This document shows positions 17,561 to 25,927 of a stretch of DNA of 37,759 nt, in pieces. This DNA comes from Methylomonas subterranea (GTDB lineage: Bacteria > Pseudomonadota > Gammaproteobacteria > Methylococcales > Methylomonadaceae): contig NZ_JANIBJ010000038.1 in NCBI RefSeq assembly GCF_024505185.1, positions 1 through 37,759 on the forward strand. The letters run 5' to 3'. The translations under genes were made by a program, and so were the position numbers. Under the pieces are notes generated by a model, which was not told where the DNA came from, did no database searches, and worked only from the letters and a program-made list of their open reading frames with translations. The number at the start of each line of letters is the position of its first letter. Position 1 is the first letter of the stretch.

Positions 17561-17588
17561 AGTCGTGTGGGTTTATATGAGGACAGAG

Positions 17589-18362
17589 TTATTCGGCATC
17601 TGGAATCCGATCCAATAATTCGATCAGCCGGGTAACCCCTTGCAGCAGGATGCCGCCCACGCCCAACGCAAACCACACACCGATCACAAAACCCCAATGA
17701 ATCGGCGCGGCGAAGAATTCCTCTCTAAACCAGAAGGTATGTCCCCACTCGTTGAAACCGACGCTGACCAAAATCATGAACGGTCCGAATACCGCCAAGG
17801 TCAACGGCAACGAGATGCCTTTGGCATACAAGGGCAAGCGGGTTCTGGCGTACAGCCAGGCACAGCCGCCCAGGATCACGTACAGCGGGAAGTTGAAATA
17901 AAACTCGATGATGTGATTAGCGGTAAACGGCGTATCGCGAATCGCCACCTGATGCCAGGAGTTATCCTGTTCGGCAAAATAACTGCCCGCCCAATACACG
18001 GCGAAGGTGTAAATGCTGATCCACATGGTCAAGGTGAAATAGCGGCGAATTTCCTCCTTGGGCGCCAGTTGCTCCAGATTCCGGTCGCGCGTGGTCCATA
18101 AATACCCCCAAAAACCGCCTGCGACGGCCGCGATAATCGCTAGTTCGATATAAAACAGCCGCATCCAGTATTGCTCGAACGCAGGTTCCGTGGAATCCAA
18201 ACCGTGTTCTATGGCAAAAGCACCCTGATACAGTCGTAAACCGACATAGATCACGGTCAATATGCCAAAGCCCTTTAAATATTTGGGTAAGTCGATCAAA
18301 TACCAAGGCAATGATTTAGGGTTTTCGCTGCTTAAGCTCACGTGTTCTGTCGTGGTAGCCAT
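17589..18362 (-). CDS. pxmC: Copper membrane monooxygenase subunit C (PxmC)
   Basis: This is the integral membrane subunit of a particulate methane monooxygenase-like complex. The 257-residue protein keeps both copper-ligand sets known from PmoC. Asp133, His137 and His150 (EQDNSWHQ and ANHIIEFY) correspond to the CuC site, and Asn204, His208 and His222 (GFNEWGH and PIHWGF) to the CuD site. About six membrane segments are present. AGGAG eight bases upstream supports ATG 18362, and it follows pxmB by 16 bp. Its position last in A-B-C order, rather than first as in pmoCAB, identifies the Pxm lineage. The in vivo substrate is not established. Confidence 0.93.
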   Translation of the reverse strand: MATTTEHVSLSSENPKSLPWYLIDLPKYLKGFGILTVIYVGLRLYQGAFAIEHGLDSTEPAFEQYWMRLFYIELAIIAAVAGGFWGYLWTTRDRNLEQLAPKEEIRRYFTLTMWISIYTFAVYWAGSYFAEQDNSWHQVAIRDTPFTANHIIEFYFNFPLYVILGGCAWLYARTRLPLYAKGISLPLTLAVFGPFMILVSVGFNEWGHTFWFREEFFAAPIHWGFVIGVWFALGVGGILLQGVTRLIELLDRIPDAE

Positions 18363-18378
18363 GATGTTTGCTCCTGAA

Positions 18379-19617
18379 TTAATTGAATTTGGGAATGACG
18401 GCCGCGGAAATACTGGAGATATAGCGCTTTCCCATCACGTCGTCGTAAAGGAACAGCAAACCGCCGATACGGCTGTCCGCGTCCTTGATCAGCCCATCCA
18501 GCTTTTCCGACTCCCAGGCCGCATCGCGCACTTCGATGGTGACGGTGCGTTGTTCGCCGGGTGCTATAGGCGTGTTGTTATCCAGGCTCAGGCCGTTGTT
18601 GCTGACGTCATCCTTGCCGGGCATGTGGCCCACATCGGCCAATTCGGCGTTCATGAAATGCACGTTGGAGCTGGAAAACTCGCCGATTCTGACCGCTCCT
18701 TGGCTGCGATTGTCGACACTCACCTGTAACAGCATGGCACGTTGCGCTACGTTGTATTCCGCTTTGATGGCGTCCACATTGACCGTTCCGGCATTGACTT
18801 GAGCCGGCAAAGGCAAAATCCGATCCAGTCCCGCTTGTAACGGAATAGCGTCCGGGTAACGGTTGGCAGTGACGGCATTCAGCGCCAATACCAATACCGG
18901 CACCCCCACTAACACGGCTTTAGCGATGAATTTGTCCTGAGCGGTGATCAACTCCTGTTCCAAACCGGCATCCAGCATGCGGTAACGGCTGATGAACAAG
19001 GGACGACGCACCCACCACAACAACCAACCGGCAGCCAACACCCCCCAGAACAGGTGCCAGAATACGCCGTTGGCAAAGCCGAAGCTCTCCATGTCGATCA
19101 CTTCGCCGTTAATGGTTTTAAGCGTATTGCGGAAGTCGCCGGGATCGCCGCCAATGTCCAACCACACCCCTGGGCCCATCACCTGTCCCGCGTCTTTTAA
19201 ATTAAAAAACGGGTGAATGTGATAACGCCCAGGCAAACGGCCTTTCAAGACCACTTTGAACTCGTAGTCACCACCAGGCTCCAGGGACACTGAATTGGTC
19301 CAAGGTTTACCGTTTAGGTAGCGCTCGGTACGAATCAGCACGGGTCCCGGCGTGGAGATATTCAAGAAGCTGGCTTCCGGTTTCGGCACACTGATCGGCC
19401 AGTCTTCGGCAACATGAAACTTGCCGCTGACACTGACTTCCTCGTTGACGTTGAATTTTTGCGTGGACCACTGCACGTCGTACCACTGTATGGTGCGCAT
19501 CCGAATGAACGGCTCCAAGGCTTTTTCGCCATGGGCCTGAGCGGTGGGTACTGTCAACACCGACAACACGTTCAAGCAAAGCAATGCCAACAGCCAAGGT
19601 TTAAAAAGTACTTTCAT
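18379..19617 (-). CDS. pxmB: Copper membrane monooxygenase subunit B (PxmB)
   Basis: PmoB-like periplasmic subunit with two cupredoxin domains joined by two membrane helices. I chose ATG 19617 (412 aa), preceded by AAGGAG. Signal cleavage after ...PTAQA leaves His29 (HGEK) as the new N-terminus, as in PmoB. His29, His133 and His135 (YHIHPFF) match the conserved CuB ligands (His33, His137, His139 of Methylococcus). The position of the Methylococcus-specific His48 is Gln44 here (RTIQWYD). Membrane segments lie near residues 185-205 and 235-255, and the C-terminal cupredoxin ends in GGLLFLYDDVMGKRY. It lies 11 bp after pxmA. Confidence 0.94.
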   Translation of the reverse strand: MKVLFKPWLLALLCLNVLSVLTVPTAQAHGEKALEPFIRMRTIQWYDVQWSTQKFNVNEEVSVSGKFHVAEDWPISVPKPEASFLNISTPGPVLIRTERYLNGKPWTNSVSLEPGGDYEFKVVLKGRLPGRYHIHPFFNLKDAGQVMGPGVWLDIGGDPGDFRNTLKTINGEVIDMESFGFANGVFWHLFWGVLAAGWLLWWVRRPLFISRYRMLDAGLEQELITAQDKFIAKAVLVGVPVLVLALNAVTANRYPDAIPLQAGLDRILPLPAQVNAGTVNVDAIKAEYNVAQRAMLLQVSVDNRSQGAVRIGEFSSSNVHFMNAELADVGHMPGKDDVSNNGLSLDNNTPIAPGEQRTVTIEVRDAAWESEKLDGLIKDADSRIGGLLFLYDDVMGKRYISSISAAVIPKFN

Positions 19618-19628
19618 GGCTGGTCTCC

Positions 19629-20381
19629 TTAAATGCTTTTCAGATAACGGGTATCGGCGAACCATTTACCGATGTACCACCACAGCGGATACATCAATGA
19701 ACATAACAGTGCCGAACAAAATGCCGCCAATGGTGTGGCGTACTGGCCGTAGGTTCGCAAAGTACCGCGCTCGATGATGCGCAGGTATTCCGGCATGCCG
19801 GTGCGGATGTATTGGAAGCCGAATAAATCGGCGACAGTCAACTGGCTGTTGTGGTATTCGACCGCTTGGTGGAACATGCCGAAGATCGGCCAATTGGTGG
19901 GATAGAACAACAAGGCAAACGCCGCGCCGCCGAAAATGGAGGTGATGGTAAGGCTGTTGGTCAGCATCAACAAGGTATCCAATACCAATGCACCGGGCAC
20001 CATGGTGGCCGGCAACACCATGTTGATGGGGAAATAATTCCAGTAATGATAGGCAAATACCCGGGTGACCCAGGTACCTAGCAATAAGGCCGCTACGCAG
20101 AGCGTGGCGCCCAACGGTAAGCGGAATTTATCCCACAACACCGCTTGCACGGCGGCGGGAAAGGTAATGCCGATTAAGGGTGTGACCAATGGCCACCACT
20201 GCCGGTCTTTCCAATCAACCCAGAAATCCCAGTCGCCGACGGTCAGGGCAAAATGTAGATGAAACGAGCCGATGAACAAGAATAGGGCCAGGACCAGGAT
20301 CAGATAATCGTAAGCTCTGACCAGCCGGGCTTTCTCGCCCCGGTAGGGGTTAAACGTTGAAATTGGAATTTGTGCGGACAT
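19629..20381 (-). CDS. pxmA: Copper membrane monooxygenase subunit A (PxmA)
   Basis: The 250-residue integral membrane subunit has the PmoA/AmoA signature GDWDFWVDWKDRQWWPLVTP near residues 49-68, then about six further hydrophobic segments and the GTLRTYGQY segment near the C-terminus. GGGGG ten bases upstream supports ATG 20381. It is first in the operon, followed by pxmB, pxmC and an MFS gene. PxmA proteins form a branch separate from PmoA and AmoA. In some Methylomonas they are reported to respond to oxygen limitation or denitrifying conditions. The branch assignment here rests on gene order and divergence from PmoA, not on a tree. Confidence 0.93.
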   Translation of the reverse strand: MSAQIPISTFNPYRGEKARLVRAYDYLILVLALFLFIGSFHLHFALTVGDWDFWVDWKDRQWWPLVTPLIGITFPAAVQAVLWDKFRLPLGATLCVAALLLGTWVTRVFAYHYWNYFPINMVLPATMVPGALVLDTLLMLTNSLTITSIFGGAAFALLFYPTNWPIFGMFHQAVEYHNSQLTVADLFGFQYIRTGMPEYLRIIERGTLRTYGQYATPLAAFCSALLCSLMYPLWWYIGKWFADTRYLKSI

Positions 20382-20401
20382 GTGCGGTTCCCCCGTAAAG
20401 T

Positions 20402-20498
20402 CTTATAGTGAATGACGGCTATTGCCATCGAAACTGGGCGTGTCGCCAACCGAAAGCTACCCTTGGGGGAGTAAAACCCTATTGGCTGGTCGACACGC
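20402..20498 (-). promoter_or_regulatory. pxm upstream region: -10 candidate and long inverted repeat
   Basis: On the minus strand TATAAG (20407-20402) lies 20 bp before the pxmA ATG and could be a -10 box; the -35 region is poor, which suits an activated promoter. Upstream, GCGTGTCG (20438-20445) is repeated inverted as CGACACGC (20491-20498). With one bulge the arms extend to 13-14 bases (CCAACC against GGCTGG). The centre is near -70 from the predicted start, a normal place for a regulator. The divergent LysR protein is the obvious candidate. Confidence 0.4.
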
Positions 20499-20944
20499 TC
20501 GCGTAATAAGTTAGGGGGAATGGGTTGAACCGTGAAATGGTGAAATTTCATCCGCCATCATCAAGATTGTTCATGCCGGCCAGCATCGATTCTTGTTTAG
20601 TATGCAGCCAATTTCACTGATGATTCCCATGCTCGGCGCTCGTCGTTATACACATTTCGATTTGGATGGGGTAACCCTATTCATGCCTCACCACGCCTCA
20701 TTGTGGTGACGTTTAGCTCCCTCTCCTGATGGAGAGGGCGGGGGTGAGGAGAATTTGAATCACCAAAATGCTTTATTTTGACTCTCCTCACCCTACCCTC
20801 TCCAACAGGAGAGGGGTTTTGATGGCTTCGCCGCTGTTCGAGTGGCTTGTGTATAACGATGAGAGCGAAGCATGGGAACGATGCACCCGGATTGCGGGAA
20901 GTTATTTTCAACCATACCCTTAGAATTCATTGAGGAACATCCGG
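20499..20944. other. Rest of the pxmA-lysR divergent intergenic region
   Basis: About 446 bp without a credible gene. It contains the paired-hairpin repeat at 20717-20816 and a possible lysR promoter, TTGCGG (20892-20897), 17 bp, TACCCT (20915-20920). The part 20520-20715 shows no clear structure. A short reading frame on the minus strand through the repeat encodes the low-complexity peptide typical of such elements and is not a gene. Confidence 0.5.
20717..20816. repeat. BIME-like pair of inverted REP hairpins
   Basis: Two copies of one hairpin face each other: CCCTCTCC TGAT GGAGAGGG (20719-20738) and CCCTCTCC AACA GGAGAGGG (20796-20815). Each has an adjacent GGGTGAGGAGA or TCTCCTCACCC tail (20742-20752 and 20783-20793) that is complementary to the other. 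The whole 100-bp unit can fold as a single cruciform. It has the form of dispersed gammaproteobacterial REP elements. Confidence 0.7.
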
Positions 20945-21880
20945 ATGGCCAATCTACGCACCTTCGACTTAAACCTGTTGCTGGCTTTCGATATTTTGAT
21001 GCGGGAGCGCAATGTCACCCGCGCGGCGGAATGCATGTTCGTGACGCAGTCGGCGATGAGCCATACCTTGCATCGCTTGCGCCAGCAACTGAACGATCCG
21101 GTACTGGTCAAATCGCCCGTCGGCATGCAGCCAAGCGCGCTGGCGCTGGCCTTGGTGGAGCCGGTGCGCAGTCTGTTACAGGAGATGGAACGCTTGCTGG
21201 AGGCGCCCCAAGCCTTCGATCCGGCATCCAGTCAGCGCCGTTTCACCATCGCCGCGACCGATTACATGGAGCTTTTAATCTTGCCCGAATTATCGGAATT
21301 AATCGAACAGTCCGCTCCTGGCGTGGATATCCATGTCAAACGGACAGAGTCCGCCTTTCCTCTGACGCAGTTGGAAAACGGCAGCCTGGATGTGGTATTG
21401 GGTTTTGCCTCGGTACTGAATCCGCCCGCACATTTGCACTGCGAACACTTATTCATGGATCGCATGGCTTGCGTGGTCAGGCAGGATCACCCTACGATCA
21501 AAGCGGCGCCGTCGTTGGAAGAGTATTTGGCGGCGACGCACATGCTGATCTCAAGAACCGGCGATAAATTGGGCGTGATAGACGAGAAATTGCTGGAGTT
21601 GGGCCTGGAGCGACGGATTAATTTCATCGTGCCGCATTTTTTGTCGGCACCCTTGATCGTTGCCCAGTCCAATATGATTTTGTCCTTACCCTATCGCTTG
21701 GCTATAGCGTTTCAAAAACTGCTGCCACTGCAAGTTTTGCCGGTGCCGGTCAGTTTGCCGGACTACGATTTGGCGATGATCTGGCATCCCTTATGGGAAA
21801 AAGATCCGGCCCACGCTTGGTTGCGCGAGCAAATCAACATCATAGGCCGGAACATTGACGCAAGTGAAATACGGCTTTAA
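20945..21880 (+). CDS. LysR-type transcriptional regulator
   Basis: The 311-residue protein has an N-terminal winged helix (LRTFDLNLLLAFDILMRERN, VTRAAECMFVTQSAMSHTL, LRQQLNDPVLVK) and a periplasmic-binding-like effector domain. The N-terminus resembles the NodD/NahR subgroup. I chose ATG 20945, which has GAGGA eight bases upstream and the usual start ahead of the DNA-binding domain; a TTG at 20930 would add five residues. It diverges from pxmABC and is the only regulator next to it, so control of pxm is a reasonable inference. Its end overlaps the convergent secreted-protein gene by four bases. Confidence 0.9.
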   Translation: MANLRTFDLNLLLAFDILMRERNVTRAAECMFVTQSAMSHTLHRLRQQLNDPVLVKSPVGMQPSALALALVEPVRSLLQEMERLLEAPQAFDPASSQRRFTIAATDYMELLILPELSELIEQSAPGVDIHVKRTESAFPLTQLENGSLDVVLGFASVLNPPAHLHCEHLFMDRMACVVRQDHPTIKAAPSLEEYLAATHMLISRTGDKLGVIDEKLLELGLERRINFIVPHFLSAPLIVAQSNMILSLPYRLAIAFQKLLPLQVLPVPVSLPDYDLAMIWHPLWEKDPAHAWLREQINIIGRNIDASEIRL

Positions 21881-22971
21881 CGTCCTGGTAGGCCGGCGGC
21901 CAAGGCTTTGACCTTCAATAGGAAATAAGGCGGTTTGGATTGATCGTCGCCGCCGTTCAGCGTAGCGGAGCGATGCAAACGATTAACCACGGCATACAGT
22001 TGGCCGTTAGCGCCAAAACTAAAGGAGTCGACCCATGACAGCCGCGGGCATTGCGCCAATTGCCGATATTGTCGGTTGGGCGCTATCACGCCAATCGCAT
22101 TATTGGCTAAGTCGCCTAGGTAGATATTGTTGTTCTGGTCAATGCTGATACCGTCCGAGATCGGTTTGTCGCTGTAGCGTTCAACCTTCCGGGCAAGTTC
22201 TTGCGGCGTTAAGGACTCGTTGATCAAATCCGCCGCTTTAATCCGGTAAAGGCCGAGGCCATGCATCGGCCCGAAATACACCCATTCGTTGGCTAAATCC
22301 TCGGTAATCGGATTTACGCCAATATGCGGTTTCACCAATTCGCCGGATGGGGTTTTCACCTGAATCGGCACATTGTCGATGACTAAATCGACGTTTTCCG
22401 GCACCACACTGCGATGTCCTTCCAACACCCGCCGCGCCGCGCCGGTCGACAAGTTGACCACGATCAAGGCGGCATTCGCGCCGCCGGCCGGATCGCTGAT
22501 GAAGGCATAGTTGTGCTGGGCATCCAAGGCAAAGTCGTTGACGAACGCATCTTTCGGCGCGATAGGCGCGGGTAAATAAATCAAGCGTTGGAGTTTGTTG
22601 GTTTTGGTATTCCAACCGACCAATTTGGGCGTTACCCCGCTACGCATGCCGTTGTCCAGCATCCAGACAATACCGTTGTTATCGGAGCGGATGCCCAGCA
22701 CCGAGTCGAGTTTGATAGTCGCAGTCGAATCGGCCGCGGACATTTCCCTGTTCGGAAAAGGCAGCAAGGCTTGATCCTTGTACTCCACCACCGTGTATTG
22801 CGGTTGATAAAACTGGTGTTGGCTCATGATGATCCGGCCGTTGGCGGTGGCCGTGACATTGCCCGGTCCGGTATCGAGGTTGGCTAATACATCGAAATTA
22901 GAATTACCGTCAGCCAAGGCTTCAAACGAAGCCAACAATAGGGCTGCACAAGATTGGGTCACGCGATTCAT
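21877..22971 (-). CDS. Secreted Yellow/major royal jelly family protein
   Basis: The 364-residue protein begins with a signal peptide (cleavage likely after ALA, residue 20). It then follows the six-bladed propeller pattern of bacterial MRJP/Yellow proteins: LDSVLGIRSDNNGIVWMLDNG, LVGWNTKTNKLQRLIYLP, FVNDFALDAQHNYAFISD, GLYRIKAADL and SDGISIDQNNNIYLGDL. Bacterial members have no settled biochemical role; insect Yellow proteins act in melanin chemistry and carrier functions. GGAG eight bases upstream supports ATG 22971. It is convergent with the LysR gene and not part of the pxm transcript. Confidence 0.78.
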   Translation of the reverse strand: MNRVTQSCAALLLASFEALADGNSNFDVLANLDTGPGNVTATANGRIIMSQHQFYQPQYTVVEYKDQALLPFPNREMSAADSTATIKLDSVLGIRSDNNGIVWMLDNGMRSGVTPKLVGWNTKTNKLQRLIYLPAPIAPKDAFVNDFALDAQHNYAFISDPAGGANAALIVVNLSTGAARRVLEGHRSVVPENVDLVIDNVPIQVKTPSGELVKPHIGVNPITEDLANEWVYFGPMHGLGLYRIKAADLINESLTPQELARKVERYSDKPISDGISIDQNNNIYLGDLANNAIGVIAPNRQYRQLAQCPRLSWVDSFSFGANGQLYAVVNRLHRSATLNGGDDQSKPPYFLLKVKALAAGLPGR

Positions 22972-23160
22972 TATTGTCTCCGGGGTAGATGAAATCGCGG
23001 CCTACCTTAACGAATCGTGGAACTGCTGTTAAATGACCTTATTTAATGACCCAGCATGTATAAAACCGATGATGCGGTGGACGCGGCAGTTTGAACTCAA
23101 GTTGCCGAAAATCATGCCGCCCGACTGCAAAAAACGACATAAGCAATAGACTTGGGTTAC

Positions 23161-23186
23161 TCTGAAAGTCATGGTGGGAGCGACGC
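23161..23186. repeat. Dispersed 26-bp repeat, copy 1
   Basis: These 26 bases recur at 37698-37723 with two differences. The GGTGGGAGCG core resembles Pseudomonas-type REP heads. Here the partner arm of the palindrome is missing or decayed. It lies in the gap 22972-23237, which otherwise holds only the upstream region of the Yellow-family gene. Confidence 0.5.
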
Positions 23187-23237
23187 GCCGGTTTCATGGT
23201 CGTCAGGAGGTCCTTGTAAGGGGGACGCTAACAAGCC

Positions 23238-24509
23238 TCAAGGCTCGGCCTGTTTCCAGCCGTTTTGCAACAAGCCGCTTTGATAGTATTTGAGCAAATC
23301 AATGCCGCACTCATCAGGGCGCAATACCGTGGAAATCCTTAACGGCTGTCCGCCGAAATTGGCGGAGGCCAAGGCCAAATCGACCACGAATTCCTGGCAG
23401 GGCTGTTTTTGCGCGTCGCGCAGCATCAAAATCTTCGGCTTGAGCTTGGCCTTGGGATTGACTTCTATCACCATGGCGATTTCGCCGCTGTTGAGTTCCA
23501 CCAGACTGCCGGCCGGATAAATCCCCAAGCACTCGATGAATTTCATGGTCAAACCGGGATCGAGATGACCATCCGACGAGGCATCGGTAAGAATTTTGAT
23601 TGAGTCCAGATGCGATTGGCCCTTTTTGTAAACCCTATCGCTACTAATGGCGTCATAGGCGTCGGCAATCGCCACGATACGGGTATAGGGCGTGATTTGT
23701 TCGGCTTCCAACTTCCGCGGATAGCCCTTGCCGTCCAGACGCTCGTGATGGGTAAAGGCCACATCCACCGCGCCCGGATACATGCCGTGAGTCGCCAGTA
23801 AAATCTTCCAGCCCTTGGCGGTATGCGTTTGCATCACGGCCAACTCTTCCGGCGTCAGCCGGCCCGGTTTATTCAGAACTTCCAGCGGCACCAGCATTTT
23901 GCCCATATCGTGCATCATGCCGCATAAACCGACATGATTCAGTTCCTCAACCGGCAGATTGATCTGACGACCCAGTGCAATCGAAAAAATGCAGACGTTC
24001 ATGCTGTGCTGAGCCGTGTATTCGTCGCGATTTTTCAATTGCGTCATCAACATCAAGGCATCAGGCGCGTTCAGCACGCTATCGACGCAGTAGGCCACGG
24101 CTTTTTTGGCGGCTAAAGCGTTAATGGGGCGACCGGATTTAACCTCCTCCATGAAGCTCTTCACCAGCCCACTGGTTTTCTGATAGATGATTTCGGCCTT
24201 GCCGATCTCCCGCCGGAAAGAAGAGCCCTTGGCGGGCGGCTGGACTTTTTCCAGAAAGTCGGGCGTGTAGCCCGTACTTCTGGCCACGTATTGCGGTACG
24301 CGGGTTTGTTTGGCGACATCGATAAAAACATGCTTGCACTGCTTTTGCACCGCATCGATATCGGCCTGGTTTTTTAATTCGAAGCCCTGAAACCAGAAAT
24401 TGGTCTCCAGCCAGGGTCTATCCAGTTTGGAGACAAACATGCCGATTTTCAGGTCTTTTACATCCACCTGAACCAGTTCGACCGAATCAAGCAAAAATTC
24501 GTTGCTCAT
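23238..24509 (-). CDS. HD-GYP cyclic-di-GMP phosphodiesterase with DUF3391
   Basis: The predicted enzyme hydrolyses cyclic di-GMP and so favours motility or dispersal over biofilm. The 423-residue cytoplasmic protein starts with a DUF3391 domain (residues about 10-130, with LKIGMFVSKLDRPWLETNF). An HD-GYP domain follows, with His168, the HD pair His200-Asp201 in GMMHDMGK, HHERLDGKGYP (254-264) and IADAYDAISSDRVY. The metal-binding and GYP residues all appear intact. GGGAG before ATG 24509 supports the start. It is the last gene of the minus-strand run from cca and is separated from pmbA by 66 bp, so it may also have its own promoter. Confidence 0.9.
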   Translation of the reverse strand: MSNEFLLDSVELVQVDVKDLKIGMFVSKLDRPWLETNFWFQGFELKNQADIDAVQKQCKHVFIDVAKQTRVPQYVARSTGYTPDFLEKVQPPAKGSSFRREIGKAEIIYQKTSGLVKSFMEEVKSGRPINALAAKKAVAYCVDSVLNAPDALMLMTQLKNRDEYTAQHSMNVCIFSIALGRQINLPVEELNHVGLCGMMHDMGKMLVPLEVLNKPGRLTPEELAVMQTHTAKGWKILLATHGMYPGAVDVAFTHHERLDGKGYPRKLEAEQITPYTRIVAIADAYDAISSDRVYKKGQSHLDSIKILTDASSDGHLDPGLTMKFIECLGIYPAGSLVELNSGEIAMVIEVNPKAKLKPKILMLRDAQKQPCQEFVVDLALASANFGGQPLRISTVLRPDECGIDLLKYYQSGLLQNGWKQAEP

Positions 24510-24575
24510 TGTTGCTCCCGGCGGCCATCATTTGCAGACCCTTAACAACGAAACCCGCCGTCATCGGCGAACGAC

Positions 24576-25907
24576 TTATTCACCCGCAATCGCCATCTGC
24601 TCCAATAAAATGGAGCCTACCCGAATATTGCCGCGTAAATCCACATCGTTGCCTATTGCCACAATATTACGCAGCATGGTTTTCAGGTTGCCGGCGATGG
24701 TGATTTCCTGCACCGGATACTGAATCTCGCCGTTTTCCACCCAAAAACCGGAGGCGCCGCGCGAATAATCGCCGGTGACCCGGTTCACGCCCTGCCCCAT
24801 CAACTCCGTGACCAGCAATCCGGTGTCCAGCAATTTCAGCATGCCGGCAAAATCGCGCTCGCCTGTCTCGACGATCAAGTTATGCACCCCGCCGGCATTG
24901 CCGGTGGTTTGCATGCCTAATTTGCGGGCGGAATAGGTGCTGAGTATGTAACTGCGCAAAATGCCTTCGCTGACGATATCCCTGGCCCGCGTCGCCACCC
25001 CTTCCGCATCGTAACTGGCGCTGCCCATGCCGCCGACCAATAAAGGCTGTTCGTGGATACGCACAAAATCCGGCAGAATTTGCGTATCCAGACTATCGAG
25101 CAAAAACGAGGATTTGCGGTACAAACTGCTGCCGCTGATGGCGCCCAATAAGGATCCGATCAAACCGGAAGCCATTTCCGGTGCAAACAGCACCGGGCAT
25201 TGCCGGGTACTCAGACTGCGCGCGTTCAAGCGGGCCACGGTGCGTTGCGCGGCTTTTTCGCCGACCAGACCGGCGGCTTCCAACAAGGCCGGATTGCGCG
25301 CCACGCTGTACCAATAATCGCGCTGCATGTTGTCGCCGCTGCCGGCCAGCACCGAACAGCTGATGGAATGGCGGCTGGATTGATAACCCTGCAAAAAGCC
25401 CAGGGAATTGCCGAATACCCGGGTGCCTTGGTGGCTGTTGACGGTGGCGCCCTCCGAGTTGCTGATGGCTTTGTCGAAACCGCGGGCGGCGTTTTCGCAT
25501 TCGACGGCCAATGCGATGGCCTGTTCGGCGTCGATGTCCCAGGGATGAAACAAATCCAGATCGGGAAATTCGGTGGCCAATAATTCAGGATCGGGCAAGC
25601 CGGCGTATTCGTCGGCACTGGCGTAACGGGCGATACTGCAAGCGGCCTTGACGGTTTCCCTCAACGAGTCGGTTGATACGTCGTTGGTACTGGCCGAACC
25701 TTTTTGTTGACCAAAATAAACGGTAACGCCTATGCCTTGATCGCAGTGATATTCGATGGTTTCCACATCCCCCAAGCGGGCCGATACCGACAAACCGTTA
25801 TCGACGCTGAAAGCCGCCTCCGCCGCACTGGCTCCTTGCTGTTTGGCCTCGTCCAACAACTGCCGGACCACATGTTTTAAACGCTGGATTTCATCCTGAT
25901 TTTGCAC
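24576..25907 (-). CDS. pmbA: Metalloprotease-associated protein PmbA/TldE
   Basis: TldE (PmbA) is the non-catalytic partner of TldD; the heterodimer cleaves unfolded short peptides in the cytoplasm, including microcin and antitoxin substrates. The 443 residues match the family and lack the HExxxH motif, as expected. Recognisable segments are GITVYFGQQKGSAST-like near residue 55, DLDLFHPWDI, the SNSEGATVNSHQG region and VNRVTGDYSRGASGFWVENGEI. The start is GTG at 25907 with AGAG upstream. It follows tldD by 20 bp. Confidence 0.92.
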   Translation of the reverse strand: MQNQDEIQRLKHVVRQLLDEAKQQGASAAEAAFSVDNGLSVSARLGDVETIEYHCDQGIGVTVYFGQQKGSASTNDVSTDSLRETVKAACSIARYASADEYAGLPDPELLATEFPDLDLFHPWDIDAEQAIALAVECENAARGFDKAISNSEGATVNSHQGTRVFGNSLGFLQGYQSSRHSISCSVLAGSGDNMQRDYWYSVARNPALLEAAGLVGEKAAQRTVARLNARSLSTRQCPVLFAPEMASGLIGSLLGAISGSSLYRKSSFLLDSLDTQILPDFVRIHEQPLLVGGMGSASYDAEGVATRARDIVSEGILRSYILSTYSARKLGMQTTGNAGGVHNLIVETGERDFAGMLKLLDTGLLVTELMGQGVNRVTGDYSRGASGFWVENGEIQYPVQEITIAGNLKTMLRNIVAIGNDVDLRGNIRVGSILLEQMAIAGE

Positions 25908-25927
25908 AATTTTTCTCTTTAACTCGA

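Noticed and set aside
17589-20381. Canonical pmoCAB or amoCAB operon
   Set aside because: Gene order is A-B-C, and the B subunit lacks the His48-type ligand. The Pxm lineage fits better, although a tree was not computed.
20681-20911. 76-codon frame through the repeat upstream of lysR
   Set aside because: The peptide is produced by the REP-like palindrome and is a common false ORF.
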